In this document: positions 40,908 through 52,337 of the stretch, one piece after another
Layout: the number at the start of each line of letters is the position of its first letter
Numbering within the stretch: the stretch's first letter is position 1
Assembly: GCA_030272585.1 (NCBI GenBank)
Contig: BSYQ01000012.1
Coordinates: forward strand, 3,224,001 to 3,288,000
DNA length: 64,000 nt
Direction: 5' to 3'
From: Bryopsis sp. KO-2023
Taxonomy: Eukaryota; Chlorophyta; Ulvophyceae; Bryopsidales; Bryopsidaceae
Made by a program: the position numbers and the translations under genes
The notes under the pieces: model-generated
What the model was told of the DNA's origin: nothing
Databases searched by the model: none
The model's input: the letters and a program-made list of their open reading frames with translations, nothing else

Positions 40908-41063
40908 ATGAAACTGTGGCCTGTTGATTTTTTAGTGCTTGCTCTTGTTTGGTTCTCCTTTAGTGCGTGGATGGTTTCTGATAAACTGAACAAAGATCAA
41001 CCTTCCAGGCAACATAAGACTGTGACACAGGAAGCTGTTGGAATCTTAAAAGATCATAATTGA
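40908..41063 (+). CDS. Short ORF with one membrane helix, 51 aa
   Basis: ATG at 40908; MKLWPVDFLVLALVWFSFSA gives an N-terminal signal-anchor-like helix followed by a polar tail. The stop codon coincides with the border of repeat X at 41061, so the natural C-terminus may have been replaced when X inserted. Confidence 0.25.
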   Translation: MKLWPVDFLVLALVWFSFSAWMVSDKLNKDQPSRQHKTVTQEAVGILKDHN

Positions 41064-41847
41064 TCGATGAGGGGATGCCCCAAGTCCTCTGTTTTTCCTC
41101 GCAATTGATGAACGGTATGTTCGCTGTGTGGGAAAAAATCCATTCCAGTCCCGGGACCATGAAAACAGTTATTCCCTTTTCTGATCTTTTCTTTCTTCAG
41201 AGATGTTTGTATCCGTGTACACATTTTGATATGGAATAATTCTTTTTGGGATTCTGCCTTTTCTTTTGCCCTAGTTTTCTTTTTTTTCCCTTCATCCATG
41301 GAATTGCATCACTTTGGGAACACCTCCTGCGACTCCCAGACCCTGTTATTTTCAAGACGTGGAGGTGAAACAGTCGACACAGTCGCACCTGCATTTCTTG
41401 CAAGGTTTTGATCAGAAACCCAACACGGCCAACGCCACTTCGGAAGGCGAAAGCAACGCTCCCCAGGCACCATGTTTCCTCCCAGACGAGCCGAAGGTCT
41501 GGAGCATGTTATCGATTCTTTAGAAAACACATTCTTTCCGGAGTAGATATTTTTCTTCAAGGAGGTTTTTCTCGTTTCGCTTTTTCAAACGACTACTTCC
41601 AGTGCTTCGTTTCAATCAGCCCCCGGAGTGTGAGGGCTTCCAAGGGATTTAGTCCTTGTTGGTTCGAGAGGGGAAAAATATAAAGCGCATGGTGTGTTTG
41701 GGGGTCCGCGACAGGGACGTCGCCATCGGCCTCAGCCTTGGAGTTGAAACACAACCCAGCCGAAGAGGTTAGTTTCGACTCTCGCGGCTTCCACGGTTGT
41801 GTTTGTTTTATTTTTTTCATCGATGCTTTCGAGGGTTGCTGCCAGCA

Positions 41848-41905
41848 ACTTGCTGGTCGCTTTAGCCTGGTTCGACTCCAGGCAGCCCTTTCACACAAAC
41901 ACCGT
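41848..41905 (+). other. 58-nt tRNA-like structure in X
   Basis: Acceptor-like pairing AGGGTTG/CAGCCCT, a central hairpin CCAGC-AACTT-GCTGG, and a T-arm GCCTGG-TTCGACT-CCAGGC with box B. It lacks a D-arm. Copy 2 has the same structure on the minus strand (near 61170-61230). Confidence 0.4.
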
Positions 41906-42409
41906 CGGCGAGCCCATCGACGGTTAAAAATCGACGAACCGTGATGGCGGCGGTCGATGGCACCCACGAAAAACAAAGCACGCGCGAAAACGAAAACGCG
42001 GAGGAGGAGAAACGTAGAAATATGTGATGCGACGGATCGGGCGAGAGGATGATCCCGCTAATCGCGTTTCCCCACCCAAACACGCGAAGTTCCACGGAAA
42101 CTCCAAAAACACAAGGAGGAAAAACGTTTATGATTAAATCTCGAGCGGAGTTTTCCGTTAAAGTTACATTGAACCGACGTCCCGCGCCTAGTGCCGGGAT
42201 TAGCGCCCACCAAGTCCCTCGGGGGAGGTGTCGGTGACGTGTAATCTTCCCCGCCGAGAGAGGCTTTGAGCGGGTCTATTGGCTCGTGCGCGGGGGTGCG
42301 ACCCGGACGCGTTGTCGTTCCGGGAGCGGGTAATCTCGGCGGGGTCGATATCGTTTGAAGTTTTTTTTCCCGCTTCCATTAGGGGTTTTTCTCTTCTAAA
42401 AAAGAAAAA

Positions 42410-42458
42410 GGCGATTCGTCGACGGGACGATCTTAGGGGTTCGAACCCCCAAATCGCC
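42410..42458 (+). other. 49-nt tRNA-minihelix-like structure in X
   Basis: Acceptor stem GGCGATT/AATCGCC (7 bp), a hairpin TCGTC-GACGG-GACGA, and a T-arm-like stem around GGGGTTCGAACCCC. It lacks a D-arm. The second copy keeps every stem, although its T-stem bases differ (near 60597-60645, minus strand). Confidence 0.45.
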
Positions 42459-42621
42459 TTTGATTTTATTTTTTTTCTTTCGAAAGCTCGATCGATGATT
42501 TGTTTGGTCCCTTAGACCCTTTTTCTTATTTTCCCTCCGAAAAAACCGAAGTTGGATAAACATATTGGTTAAGAATTGCCCTTCCGTTGGACGCTCAAAC
42601 CTTTTTTAACCAGTAAGGTTA

Positions 42622-42782
42622 ATAAATCTAAAACAAATTTAAATTACCTACGCTTATTGTTTCTTTGAACAAAAGTCATAACTAAAAAAATAACTTTAAA
42701 ATAGGACTTAAGAGTTTATGATTTTTGTTCAAAGAACAAATAAGGGTAGGTAATTTAAATTTGTTTTAAATTTATTGACCTA
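42622..42782. repeat. AT-rich hairpin at the end of X
   Basis: Arms of about 50 bp: ggttaataaatctaaaacaa... pairs with ...ttgttttaaatttattgacc; the inner arm ttctttgaacaaaa pairs with ttttgttcaaagaa. It could mark the element terminus. Copy 2 retains part of it near 49725-49800. Confidence 0.7.
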
Positions 42783-43502
42783 AGTTGAGTAATACTTCTT
42801 GATGAAGTGTTAAGGTGTAGGTTGGGAGAAAGTTAGGGATCCTTTTTTTCTTTCTTAATTTCAGATGCCTATCAATTTCTGGTTTAAAATTAACGAAGGT
42901 GAAAACAAATATTCAAAAGTCTGGATGTGTCAAGTGAATTATTAGATAATTCATCCATCAGTGTCCAGGGGGGTGGGCTGCATTTTAGATGGTGAAATTT
43001 CTGCTGGCCTGGTGGGCCCAACCTGATTAGTACATACTTTCCAAACAGAAAACAACATCAGCATTTCCACAAGGATTGGAAAAGATGGCTGAAAAGATGA
43101 TGTTTTTGTATTGGCCATCAAAAGCAGACATTCCAGAATGTACAGGTAACTATCGTGACCATTACATAACCCATACCAATCAGTTTTAAATGCCCTCCTT
43201 TCCCAACTGCACCAGTCATTCTTTAAAACAAGGAGTAAAAGAAAAAAATGAAAGAAAAAAAAAAGAAGAAAAAAGGAGCTCTTCAATCAGAGATTGAGCA
43301 ACAATAACGACTAGTAAATGATGTAAAAAAACATCGAGGCTTGAAGAAGTGAAGTTATTTTCGGAGGCTCCGATTGAAGACAGAAATCTTTTGTGTGAAA
43401 AATAACATCAGAGCCCTTTTGGCGAAGCTTTCTGACAGGAAAGCTTTGACTTCAGCTTGGCTAATGGAGAGGCCGCCGATTTTGACTTGCATGTGTTGAG
43501 GG

Positions 43503-44906
43503 CCTACCAAAAAAAAAAGTCAAAATAAAAGATATGTACAAAAAATGCAAAAAAATTAAAAATATCTATATTTTTCGGAGGTTCCAAAAAAAAGTTGATG
43601 TATCAATGGCTGCAGGTCAGCAAGTCCTGAAAGTTTTCTTTGAGCAGTTCGGAAAGAAAAAAAAAAACAGAACAATTTTTTTTCCTCAATATTTCTTGTT
43701 ACCTTTGCTGAGTGTGCATCATCAAGACGCATCTGAGCAAACCCCAAAAAAAATTAAATAAACAAATAAAAGTGCATGTTATTCAGCAAGCAGTTTAGAC
43801 TGAGAAACATAAAGAACAAACTGAAATCTCCACAAAAGATGAAAGTACCTTTTTATGTTAGGTCCAGATGGTTCAAATTGAAAAAAAAAAATCACATGAT
43901 TGAGGTTGTGAGGCTTTCTTTGTCGCAAAAAGAAACAGGGTTGAGAAAAAAGTGGTCGGTGAAAACAAAGTCTAGATGTTGAATATAATCCGACATTCTT
44001 TCTATATGTATATTTTTTTTCAAAGCCACTGACAAGACTTTTGCTTTTTTTCCCCCTTTTACGACACAACAAGGACATGCCAAAACATTCAGCATCAGGG
44101 GAAAAATAAAGGAAAGCTGTCGAAAGCCTGGATGGATCGTTCTTTTTATCATGCAGGAAACGCAGAACCTAAAAATAGAAAAAAAATCAACAAACCTGGA
44201 CGAACGAAAACTCTTCCGTGATTTCCCCCGTCTCCTCGTCCAGCCATTTCACATCAACCACCATTCTTTCCAATCGATTGGACTCAAATTTGAACTCTCC
44301 TGGTGCACATTTTCTGAAACTCTGCGAGCTACTTGCGTTTCCAGTCTCCCCCTTGAAAACATCATCATCCACCACAGCTTTTCTTCTTTTCACCTTTTCG
44401 TCTTTACCCCCTTCCTCTTCGGTGAGTCTGACCTGGTGCAAACAGATCGTCCTGGATGACATGAAATGGACCAATGCCACGGTGGAGTTACTCATCCCTG
44501 TAGTTGAAAAAAAAAACACAGCCCCAAACAATAAGGAATCGCCATCCAAAATGAAAGCCAAACGCTTTTGAACTGTTATATATATAAATTTGTATACTTA
44601 AAAACCCTTTTTGTTAAATTAAACGTCTTCAAAATCATCCAAAAACACCACAATTTATATTTTTTTTCACGAAGGTTTGAATCCAAAATTTACTTTTTTT
44701 TTGTGAAAGCGGAAAAAAAAACCCTGTGGGGGCATACCTCCAGTGATGGCTGTGGATACTTTCCACGAGACTCCATCGCTGGTCACTGCAGAGCCCTCCC
44801 ACAATCCGATAAACTTCGAAGGCACTCCAGCTGACGTAACCCCATCCATCCACATGTGGATGATTAGAATCGCAAACAATCCTCTCGCAGCCATTTCAGT
44901 TCCCAT
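43503..44906 (-). CDS. Spliced gene with signal peptide, partly resolved
   Basis: Not recognised. Exon 1 44906-44738 begins MGTEMAARGLFAILIIHMWM, a plausible signal peptide or anchor; donor GTATGC. Exon 2 44497-44196 (acceptor CTACAG, donor GTTTGT) joins in phase and encodes a Lys/Glu-rich then FESNRLERMVVDVKWLDEE region. A 30-nt exon at 43732-43703 (GCTCAG|ATGCGTC...GCAAAG|GTAACA) keeps the frame. A last exon begins at 43503 (GGTAG|GCC). In the frame forced by the known exons it ends after about 30 residues, but another frame reads HMQVKIGGLSISQAEVKAFL to a TAA near 43360, so one junction is not yet right. Likely a secreted or lumenal protein, since the E-rich extracytosolic part follows the signal. 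Confidence 0.45.
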
Positions 44907-45439
44907 CACTCTGACAAAAAACAAAAGCAACGGTACATGCGTTTAGTCTTCTTTGTCACATAGTCAGACTGGTGCAACAAGATCGCTCCAAAAAAATTCT
45001 TGGAAAGAAATCTCCATCAATACATTGATTCACATCATCGTTTTTATTCTCAAGAAAGAAAAAAGTGCAAGACAGACAAATTTTTCATGGACCTCGTTTT
45101 TTTTATGCCTTTTTTTTTGATACATAGACAACCGAAACGTAACGGAAATGCTGTTGTACGAATTGGCTAGGATGCATATGACAAATGCTTAGCAGATAGG
45201 GGTTGGGCACAGGATTATATTTTTCATGCTTGCAATTACATCTGGCAGAAAAATACATCTTTGAAATCTAGACAAAAGCATTTCAATGACGGTCGATCAC
45301 CCTAGATCCAGAATGGACTGGACAGTACCATACAGGTGGATTTTTTCCTTCCTCAATCTCTTTCACCAATGCTGTAAAGCAGCAATTTGTTTTTGCCTGA
45401 GTGAATGTCAATCTTATTGTCGGAACCAGACCGGAGGGC

Positions 45440-46050
45440 TCATTTAAATGCATGCTTTACTAACCCAAAAAATATTACGACACAGCAGAAAAGATATCCT
45501 CGACAAGCGCGCGTTCCGAGACTCCTCTACAAGTACGCGCGACGCACGTGGACAACTTTTCACCAGCACGTCCCTTTTTACGGGCGAGAGCTCAAGCATT
45601 ACGGCCTCGAACCAGGTAAAGATCGCATAGACCCCTCCATGATCGTTGTATAAGTTGGATATCTCAGTGCTGTCCCCCACAAACTTTCGCAGAACTCACC
45701 GCCCAAGTTTCGTCACCGTCAAGACAGGGTATTAAAGGCGTCGGTTGCTTTCCGTCCGGAAAAGAATAAACGAACGCGACAAGACTTCTCAGAACTAAAA
45801 AGGCCGTGAGGCTTCGCAGCAAGGAGATCTCACTCGAATTAGTCAGTACGCCCCAAATCACGATTTTCGCAGCTGTGTAACGCCTGCAGGCGTTTTTCTC
45901 GGGTTTTTCGCTCGTGGGGGGCGGGGGGGGCGCTGCACCCAGTACAGTTTCTTTCTGTGTGTCTTTGTTTGTTTTTTGTTTGGGTGGGTGGGATTCACAC
46001 AATGTTTTAGTGAAAAAAACAAAGCTTCGAGGTCCATTGGAGGACACTAT
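45440..46050 (-). other. Possible exons between two genes
   Basis: The minus strand has two adjoining frames with hydrophobic and ordinary-looking sequence (LLRSLTAFLVLRSLVAFVYS, then GVYAIFTWFEAVMLELSPVK) and a good donor (GGGCG|GTGAGT near 45702). No ATG or acceptor ties them together. They may be exons of a gene divergent from the LURP-one-like gene. Confidence 0.2.
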
Positions 46051-46307
46051 CGGGTTTGGGTCTGTCTCAGAAGAAAACCATCCAAATAAAATTCGACTTT
46101 GGAAATTGAGCTAAAAATAGCCATTCAGTCAGCAAACGACCCTACCCTCTCACAACGAACCCCCCAGGAAGAGCAAGGTTTTCTCACAAACGTGCTGGAG
46201 CTGAAACAGTCGGCTTTGGGGTGAGTGAATAGTTATAAGCGTTTTTTGGGCAAGGCGTTGGGTCAAGGTCAAAAATAATACGCCAAAAAAAAAAAAACAA
46301 GGTCGAG

Positions 46308-48252
46308 ATGGGCGCCGAGTACAGCGTCGAAGATGCAGGAGACTGCGTGGACCAAACGAAGAACCCTCTGGTGGTGTTTGGGAAAACACACTTAGCCGAC
46401 GGGAAGAGGGTAAGAGTTCTTTTAAAGAAGAAACGGTGAAAAATAAAAAAAAAATATTACTGTTTTGGTGATCATGGGAGGGTTTTTTTGTCATGCCACT
46501 GGGATGCTTTCTAATTTTCAAATCCAGATCCAAATTGATCCAGATCCCTTCTTCATCTCCCCCCCCCTCTCGAAAAAAAATAAAAAAATATTCAAGGGAT
46601 AAATGAGGAGCAGAAAAAATAATTTTGTTTTGGAGGGAAGGAGGGGAAAAAAGTTAAGAAAAGAGAGATAGATTAAAATTATTTGAAGGCAAATGCGCAA
46701 GAAAAAGAATATGGCAGTTTTGAAACTGTGTTTGATGATCCCATTATGGAAAATCGAAAAATGAAAATAATGGTATTGTTTTCTTGTGTTGAACAGGTAT
46801 TTGTAGTAAGAGCTGATAAATCGAAAAATGGCAAATCAGCTTCCGAAAATAAATCGAAGCTGAAGTCGTGGTTAATACAAGATACACATGGAGCAAATTG
46901 CTTCAAGGTAAACTGATTTTTGTTTTGCCCCTGGAAATTAAATACCACCTTTTTTTTTTAATAGCGCTTTTTTTGAAACGAGTGTTGCTTGACAGGTGAT
47001 CACCAGTTTTTAAGAGCGAAATATTACCATGATGTAGAGTGCAGCTATTCAACTTTGCACTTTGAAATTATTTTTTCACATAACGCACCTTAAAATTTCC
47101 ACCTGGTTGGCCTGTGTTAACCATTTGGATTCAATTTTTACAAAAAAATTCACGTCATTTCAAGCAAGATTAAATCTGTCCAGAGAAAATGTCTGTAGTT
47201 TTTATTTTTTTCTGGATGTGAGACAATAAACAGTAAACGATCCTCCGCAGATGTGGGATACATTATTTTCTTCCTAGTTTATTTATTTGGTTCTTGTTTG
47301 TTTGTTTTTTTTGGGGGGGCCATTTATCTATCCCGATTATCAGATCTGAAAGTCCCGATATTCGACCAAGTTCCCCACAGCCACTCATGTAATTTTTATC
47401 CTTTTTTTTTTTTTTCGTATTGAATTTTCTCGCTTTTTGTTTCTTTTTTTCTTTTCCAGGTGGATTATCGGTTTAAATTCACTCAAAGACTTCTGGATGC
47501 AAAAGGTGGAATAATTGCAATTCTCGATAAAAGAATCGACACAGCTTTTTACACAAAACGAGTGTTCAACGGGGACAGCTTGGAGGAGGAAGATCTGGCA
47601 ATCGAAGCCTGTCGAAGGATTTCTCACTACAGGGCCGAAATGTGTGTGAAAATTTACGACCACACCGAAAATAGAAAAGGGAAAAAAGGGAAAGTGTTGG
47701 AGAGCCTCCGAGTGCTGGGCAATAAGAAGGAGAAGACTTTCGTCGTGTTGAGGAACGACGTGGTCATTGGAAAATCGTACAGAATGGATAGGTAAGTTGT
47801 GCCATATGATGGCGATTTTTTTTTTTCGTCCGCTGCCTCCAACCAGTCCATTTGCAACAGGGGGAAAGGAAAAAACAAACCTTCCTAGAAGAAAAAAACA
47901 TAATTCAAAATAGAAGATCGGATGCTTTAGTTATTTGTCATTTGTTGACTCCGGGGGGTGCGGGGGGGGGGGTCTAACTTGCTTACAGGATTTCCTATAT
48001 TACGATATTGGTCTGTATTCTTTGATTTTTTGTTTTTGCCCCAACCGGGAGGATTTGTGATGGTATTTCAAAAATATTGGAAGGTCATTTGGTGGTGGTT
48101 TTTTCTTTGTGTGCAGATTCAACATAGTGAAGGGCTCGGAAGCACACAACAAATGCCAAGACACTTACTATTTGGAAGTCGCTTCAGGGGTGGACACAGT
48201 TTTGATAATTTCCCTGGCCGCTGCTATGAATAGGTTCATGAAAAAGAAATGA
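46308..48252 (+). CDS. LURP-one-related (LOR/tubby-like fold) protein, four exons, 226 aa
   Basis: Exons 46308-46409, 46797-46907, 47460-47791, 48117-48252; all introns GT-AG, phases 0,0,2 consistent, stop TGA. The protein reads as a single beta-rich domain: PLVVFGKTHLADGKRVFVV, VDYRFKFTQRLLDAKGGIIA, an inserted Lys-rich loop, VVLRNDVVIGKSYRMDRFNI, and YYLEVASGVDTVLIISLAAA at the end. The last motif (E-V-A-x-GVD..L...L...) and the preceding strands match the closing strand and hydrophobic C-terminal helix of LURP-one-related proteins, which share the 12-stranded barrel of tubby and phospholipid scramblases. Family size (about 200 aa) fits. Its role here is unknown; plant members act in defence, others are barely studied. 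Assignment is from pattern, not a search. Confidence 0.65.
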
Positions 48253-49650
48253 AAAAAGTGTGTGTGTGTTTGTGTTTGTGTATGTATGACTGACATCAAG
48301 CCCCAAGCCCAGATTGATTCAAATCGATAGAGAAATGCAGAGGAGCCGTTTTCTGGAGCCAAGCAGATAGTATTGTGTGCTGTGTATATAATCCTACATG
48401 CACATAATTGATTTGCTTCAGGGGCTTTTTTTTAATCCATTTAACAACTTTTTATATAGATTTTGCTTAAATTTTGGCCAGGGAATAAGAAACGATCCTT
48501 TACAGGTTAGTTTTTCCCTCGTGCATCCTATTATTTATATCTTCATTTTGGTGTGGGGGCTTAAGAAAATTTCCAAGGGGTTAAGTTGGGAAAAAATGTG
48601 CGAATGGGTTCCAGACGAGAAGCAAAATGGCTTAAAATATTAGTAAAGAATAACCAGGCCAAAAAAAGAGGAAAAAACGACGAGAAAATGAGGTTTACGA
48701 GTGCATGTATGTATATTTGTTTATGATAAAGGTTGGCTCATGTATTTGGTTCGAAACAAATATTGACATATGTGTCTGAAAATAGATATGGTGTAAAACA
48801 TATGCATCTGAGCGGAGCCAAAAAAAAAGGGTTGGATTTCTTTGTGGTTGTACAAGGAATGATTGTTTTAATCTAATGGAAAAAAAAGATAATTTTTCGA
48901 GGGCAAAAGGCCAAGGGCTGAAAACAGGGTTGCGACATAACAAAAAAGGGGATGAAAGTGTGGTTCAGATTTATTGAATGGCTTCTGTACATGGGGGGAA
49001 GAAAAACAAAAACAATATCTATTCTGGGTGCTATTGGAGGGCCTCTTATGATGGGACTTCTTGTTACTGACTCTTGTAATGGCTGAGTAAGAAAATGTAG
49101 TATTCAAGAAAAATTGTTGAAATCAATATATCACCAGTGGTTGTGAATTATTCGGGCTTTCTATCCAAAAAACGATATATATATATATATATATTTTATT
49201 CCCTTCTCTTTATATCAGGCTTTTGATCGTGGAACAACACAATCAATACATTTAAGAAAAACAATATATATACTTGTGTCCGTCATTTTGACAAGCACAG
49301 CGGAAATTTAGAGAAATCTGCCCTACTAAAAGGCCACTCTTTTCATCATCATATATATATATATACATTGAATGGGTGGTTCAGGTCGAGCTGCAGCATT
49401 TTTAACTTCTGTGAAGCTTGTTCTTACAAGTTAATTTCTTAGTGGGGTTTCGACTCGTGAAATAATTCATGCAGGTTATGATTGATTGAGTCGTTATTTC
49501 CGGAGCTGTCGATTTCCTTTCTTTTCTTTCGGTGTGGGAGTATTTCCCCATCAGAATCGGTGGTGCTGTTTTCGAATGGGCGCCTAACCCATTTAATGTC
49601 TCGGCTGTAACTTGCAATTCACACTGTTGCAACGAATTAGTTTTTTCTTG
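48253..49650. other. AT-rich intergenic DNA
   Basis: Probable 3' UTR of the LURP-one-like gene, then AT-rich sequence with TA-dinucleotide tracts (49176-49193, 49350-49367) and a TG-rich tract (48260-48285). No gene seen. Confidence 0.5.
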
Positions 49651-50012
49651 GAGTATCGTTGTCTCCTAATTCTAACAAAAAAATTTGAATGGAAAGTCAC
49701 CAACTCAATACGAACGAGTATCACTCAACTTAAGCCATTGAACATTTTAAACAATTCACTACCTAGCCTTATTGTTTTTTCAACAAAATTCATCCAACTA
49801 CAAAGTACGAAGTAGGAAAGCATCTAATTCAAAGCCGATTTTTGTGTCGAAAGCTTAAACCAATATGTTTATCCAACTCAACTTTTTTTTAGAAAATAGG
49901 AAAAAGTGTAACGAACGTGCCACCGTTCGTGTTCCAAAACGTGAGAGAGTGGGGGAATCAAGAATCAAGAATCAAGAATGTTTACAAGAAGTGTTTGTCT
50001 CCTAAATACCTA

Positions 50013-50061
50013 GACACCTCACTCATGGTGAGTCACCGGGGGTTCGATTCCCCGAGGTGTC
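50013..50061 (+). other. 49-nt tRNA-minihelix-like structure in the TRIM LTR
   Basis: Acceptor stem GACACCTC/GAGGTGTC (8 bp), hairpin CTCAC-TCATG-GTGAG, and a T-arm-like stem around GGGGGTTCGATTCCCC. Same length (49 nt) and layout as the one in repeat X. The gypsy element inserted inside this structure in the other LTR copy. Confidence 0.5.
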
Positions 50062-51203
50062 GGTCCGTGACTACCCCCAAGAGGGTTTGTTACACTTCTC
50101 CCCCCATCCTAAGATTCTGTCCTCAGAATCGGAACCATTCTTTACTAAAAACATGTTTGATTTGGTAGGGTGATTAGGTAGAGGACACCATCCCTTCATC
50201 TAACCTCTCCATCCCTAATCCCCGGTAAGCAATATCAAACTTTCGTCCAAGTGAAAAGACCTATTCCGACTATTGAGCTAACAGACTTCACAATTTGATA
50301 AGTCACCGATCCTTTCACCAAGTGAAATATAAAATTTCTTACTTTGCTCCTTGTCCTCTTCAAAGTTCTTCCTTGCTTCCTTGGACATCACTACACTATT
50401 TCCATCAAGTTGATCCATCAACTCCTTCCACTTTATCGAATACCCGTGGTTTGTTGGCTTCCAAATCAGCCCCATTTTTTATTTTTATTTTAGCACATCA
50501 TTCGATTCCTCAAGAAAAGTCGATGCCTCAACTTCCCTATCCTCAGACTATCCTAAGCATACCAAATGCTTCACCTCTCGGTTGTGCTTTCCTTGTCCTT
50601 ATCCTTAAGGATCATTTCATCATCATTTTCTTCAAGTGCGACTTGAAGTTCTCCTCTATCAATCATCTCCTTAACGCGTTTTTAACCAAATCCTCCTTCT
50701 CTTAATCCTCCTGTACGGTTCTCAGAAAGGTTCATCTCTCTTCATCAAACTCACCACAACCTTTTCCTCCTGATCAATCCTTGGTTGCACCCATTGAAGC
50801 TTCCTTCGTTAAACTTTCGCAAGATCTTCCACTCTCCTCGAGCTCTGATCCTTGCACCTTCATCTTTCCTTGTGATGATTTCATAACTGAATACCCTTGT
50901 AGTGTGTAGCCCCGTTGATCTCTACGATTCTCGCGTCCTTGATCCTTGGCCTTCATACAAGTCCTTCGTATCTTTCCTTTTGCTTTCCCTTAAGCCTCTT
51001 TCATCTCCTAAGTGTGCCTTGTTTAACGTCGCGCCAACCCACGACCATCCATCCCAGGAGCCCTAGTTTCCTAGGTTCCCAGGCTCCGAAACCAATGTAA
51101 CGAACGTGCCACCGTTCGTGTTCCAAAACGTGAGAGAGTGGGGGAATCAAGAATCAAGAATGTTTAGGTATTTGTCTCCTAAATACCTAGACACCTCACT
51201 CAT

Positions 51204-51551
51204 TGTAGTGAATCGCCTGATTCAGAGCCTGCTGGGCCCTGAATCAGGAGGTCTGACTGTAGGTTGGCGAGCTGGCAGCTCAGCAGGTGTCCCTGCTGAA
51301 CTGGCAGCTCAGAACATTCTGTGATCTGACCTGATACAGTGATGGGTTCACTGTGTCAGCTCAGTAGTTGTCTGATCAGGGGATCAGGTCTTGTCAGAGG
51401 TGCTGCAGCAGGGTATTTGAGCAGCGCCTCTAGGGTATTGGTACACTTGGTTTTAACCTAGCTTTAACCTTGTTCGGAGTGCTTTGCACCTTGGTCTCCT
51501 TTGTTTCACCTTCAGCTTGGCTGGCAGACTTGCAGAGTCGCAGCCGTTGCA
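51204..51551 (+). repeat. 5' LTR of the gypsy element
   Basis: Starts tgtagtgaatcgcctgattc, ends cagccgttgca. No difference found from the 3' LTR in base-by-base reading. It should hold the promoter and polyadenylation signals. Confidence 0.95.
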
Positions 51552-51989
51552 TTGGTTTCGGAGCATTCTTGTGGCAAGATCACAAGTGATCTTGGGAGAA
51601 GCAGAGAGTTCTGGTGAAACAGCAGGCGCAGAGTTTTCAGGCGCAAGGTTTTTACAGAATCGATCAGGGCGCAGGGTAGCGCTGAGTGCAGGCATAGTTG
51701 GCGCATTTTTTGCACAGTTTTGTGTAGGCGCAGTGCTGCACAGAGGTCGTTTTGTACGCAAGGTTATAGTAGAGTTTGCAGGCGTTGCCTAGCATAGAAC
51801 GTTGTCAGGCGCAGGTTTTGCGCAGCAGTAAGGGGCACAGTTCAGTGCGGGCACAGACGCAGATTTGCGCAGCCTTGAGTGGTAGAGTTTTGCAGGCGCA
51901 GGTTTTGCGCAGCAGCAAGGGGGCACAGACGCAGATTTGCGCGGCCTGAAGTGTTAGAGTTTGCGTAGTGGAACTAGGGTCGGCAGTTG

Positions 51990-52310
51990 ATGAGCAGTGC
52001 GGGCTCAGGTTTTACAGTTGTTAGTTCTGACGAAGAGGAAGTGTCCTCCGACGGGTTTCCTAGTGAGAATCAGCCAGATCAGACTCGGACTTTACCTGCC
52101 TTTGTTTTCAGAGCAGGACCTATCAGGGAAAACAGGGTGCAGGAACCACTGAGTCAGGTGGAGGAGAGTTCAGTTTTGGCTCCCTCGCACGATCATTATT
52201 GGGTGTTTCGTCAGGGTACTTGGATATATTCTGTTACTTGTAGGAATCCGAACTGCCTTCTTTTGTTAGAGTGGCTTGAGAAGGAAAGGATCAGAACTAG
52301 CAACCTGTAA
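51990..52310 (+). CDS. Gypsy accessory ORF1, 106 aa
   Basis: Unknown function. First ATG gives MSSAGSGFTVVSSDEEEVSS. An acidic Ser-rich N-terminus is followed by a region ending WIYSVTCRNPNCLLLLEWLE. It shares layout with ORF2: acidic start, a [HG]H..., then Y-x-x-x-C-x-[ND]-P-x-C about 20 residues from the end, closing in an ER-rich helix. The CX4C pair may bind zinc together with nearby His. First gene after the leader, so it would be translated from the full transcript start. Confidence 0.55.
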   Translation: MSSAGSGFTVVSSDEEEVSSDGFPSENQPDQTRTLPAFVFRAGPIRENRVQEPLSQVEESSVLAPSHDHYWVFRQGTWIYSVTCRNPNCLLLLEWLEKERIRTSNL

Positions 52311-52337
52311 AAGAGATCTTCTGACTCTGGTTGTTGT

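Larger units (their letters stand above)
41061..42785 (+). mobile_element. Repeat X, copy 1 (empty-site copy)
   Basis: Dispersed repeat of about 1.7 kb, present again in inverted orientation at 49.7-61.95 kb. It begins tgatcgatgaggggatgccc. Copy 1 has no insertion at the point where copy 2 carries the TRIM element (copy 1 reverse strand reads gaaaataagaaaaagggtct), so it serves as the empty site. Copies are nearly identical over 41061-42480 apart from an indel of about 50 bp near 41560-41605, and more diverged towards the hairpin end. It contains two tRNA-like pieces and a terminal hairpin. It has no convincing protein-coding frame. Element class unknown. Confidence 0.75.

Noticed and set aside
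41314..41523. 69-codon frame in repeat X, also present in copy 2
   Set aside because: Conserved only because the whole repeat is duplicated; no ATG at its start.
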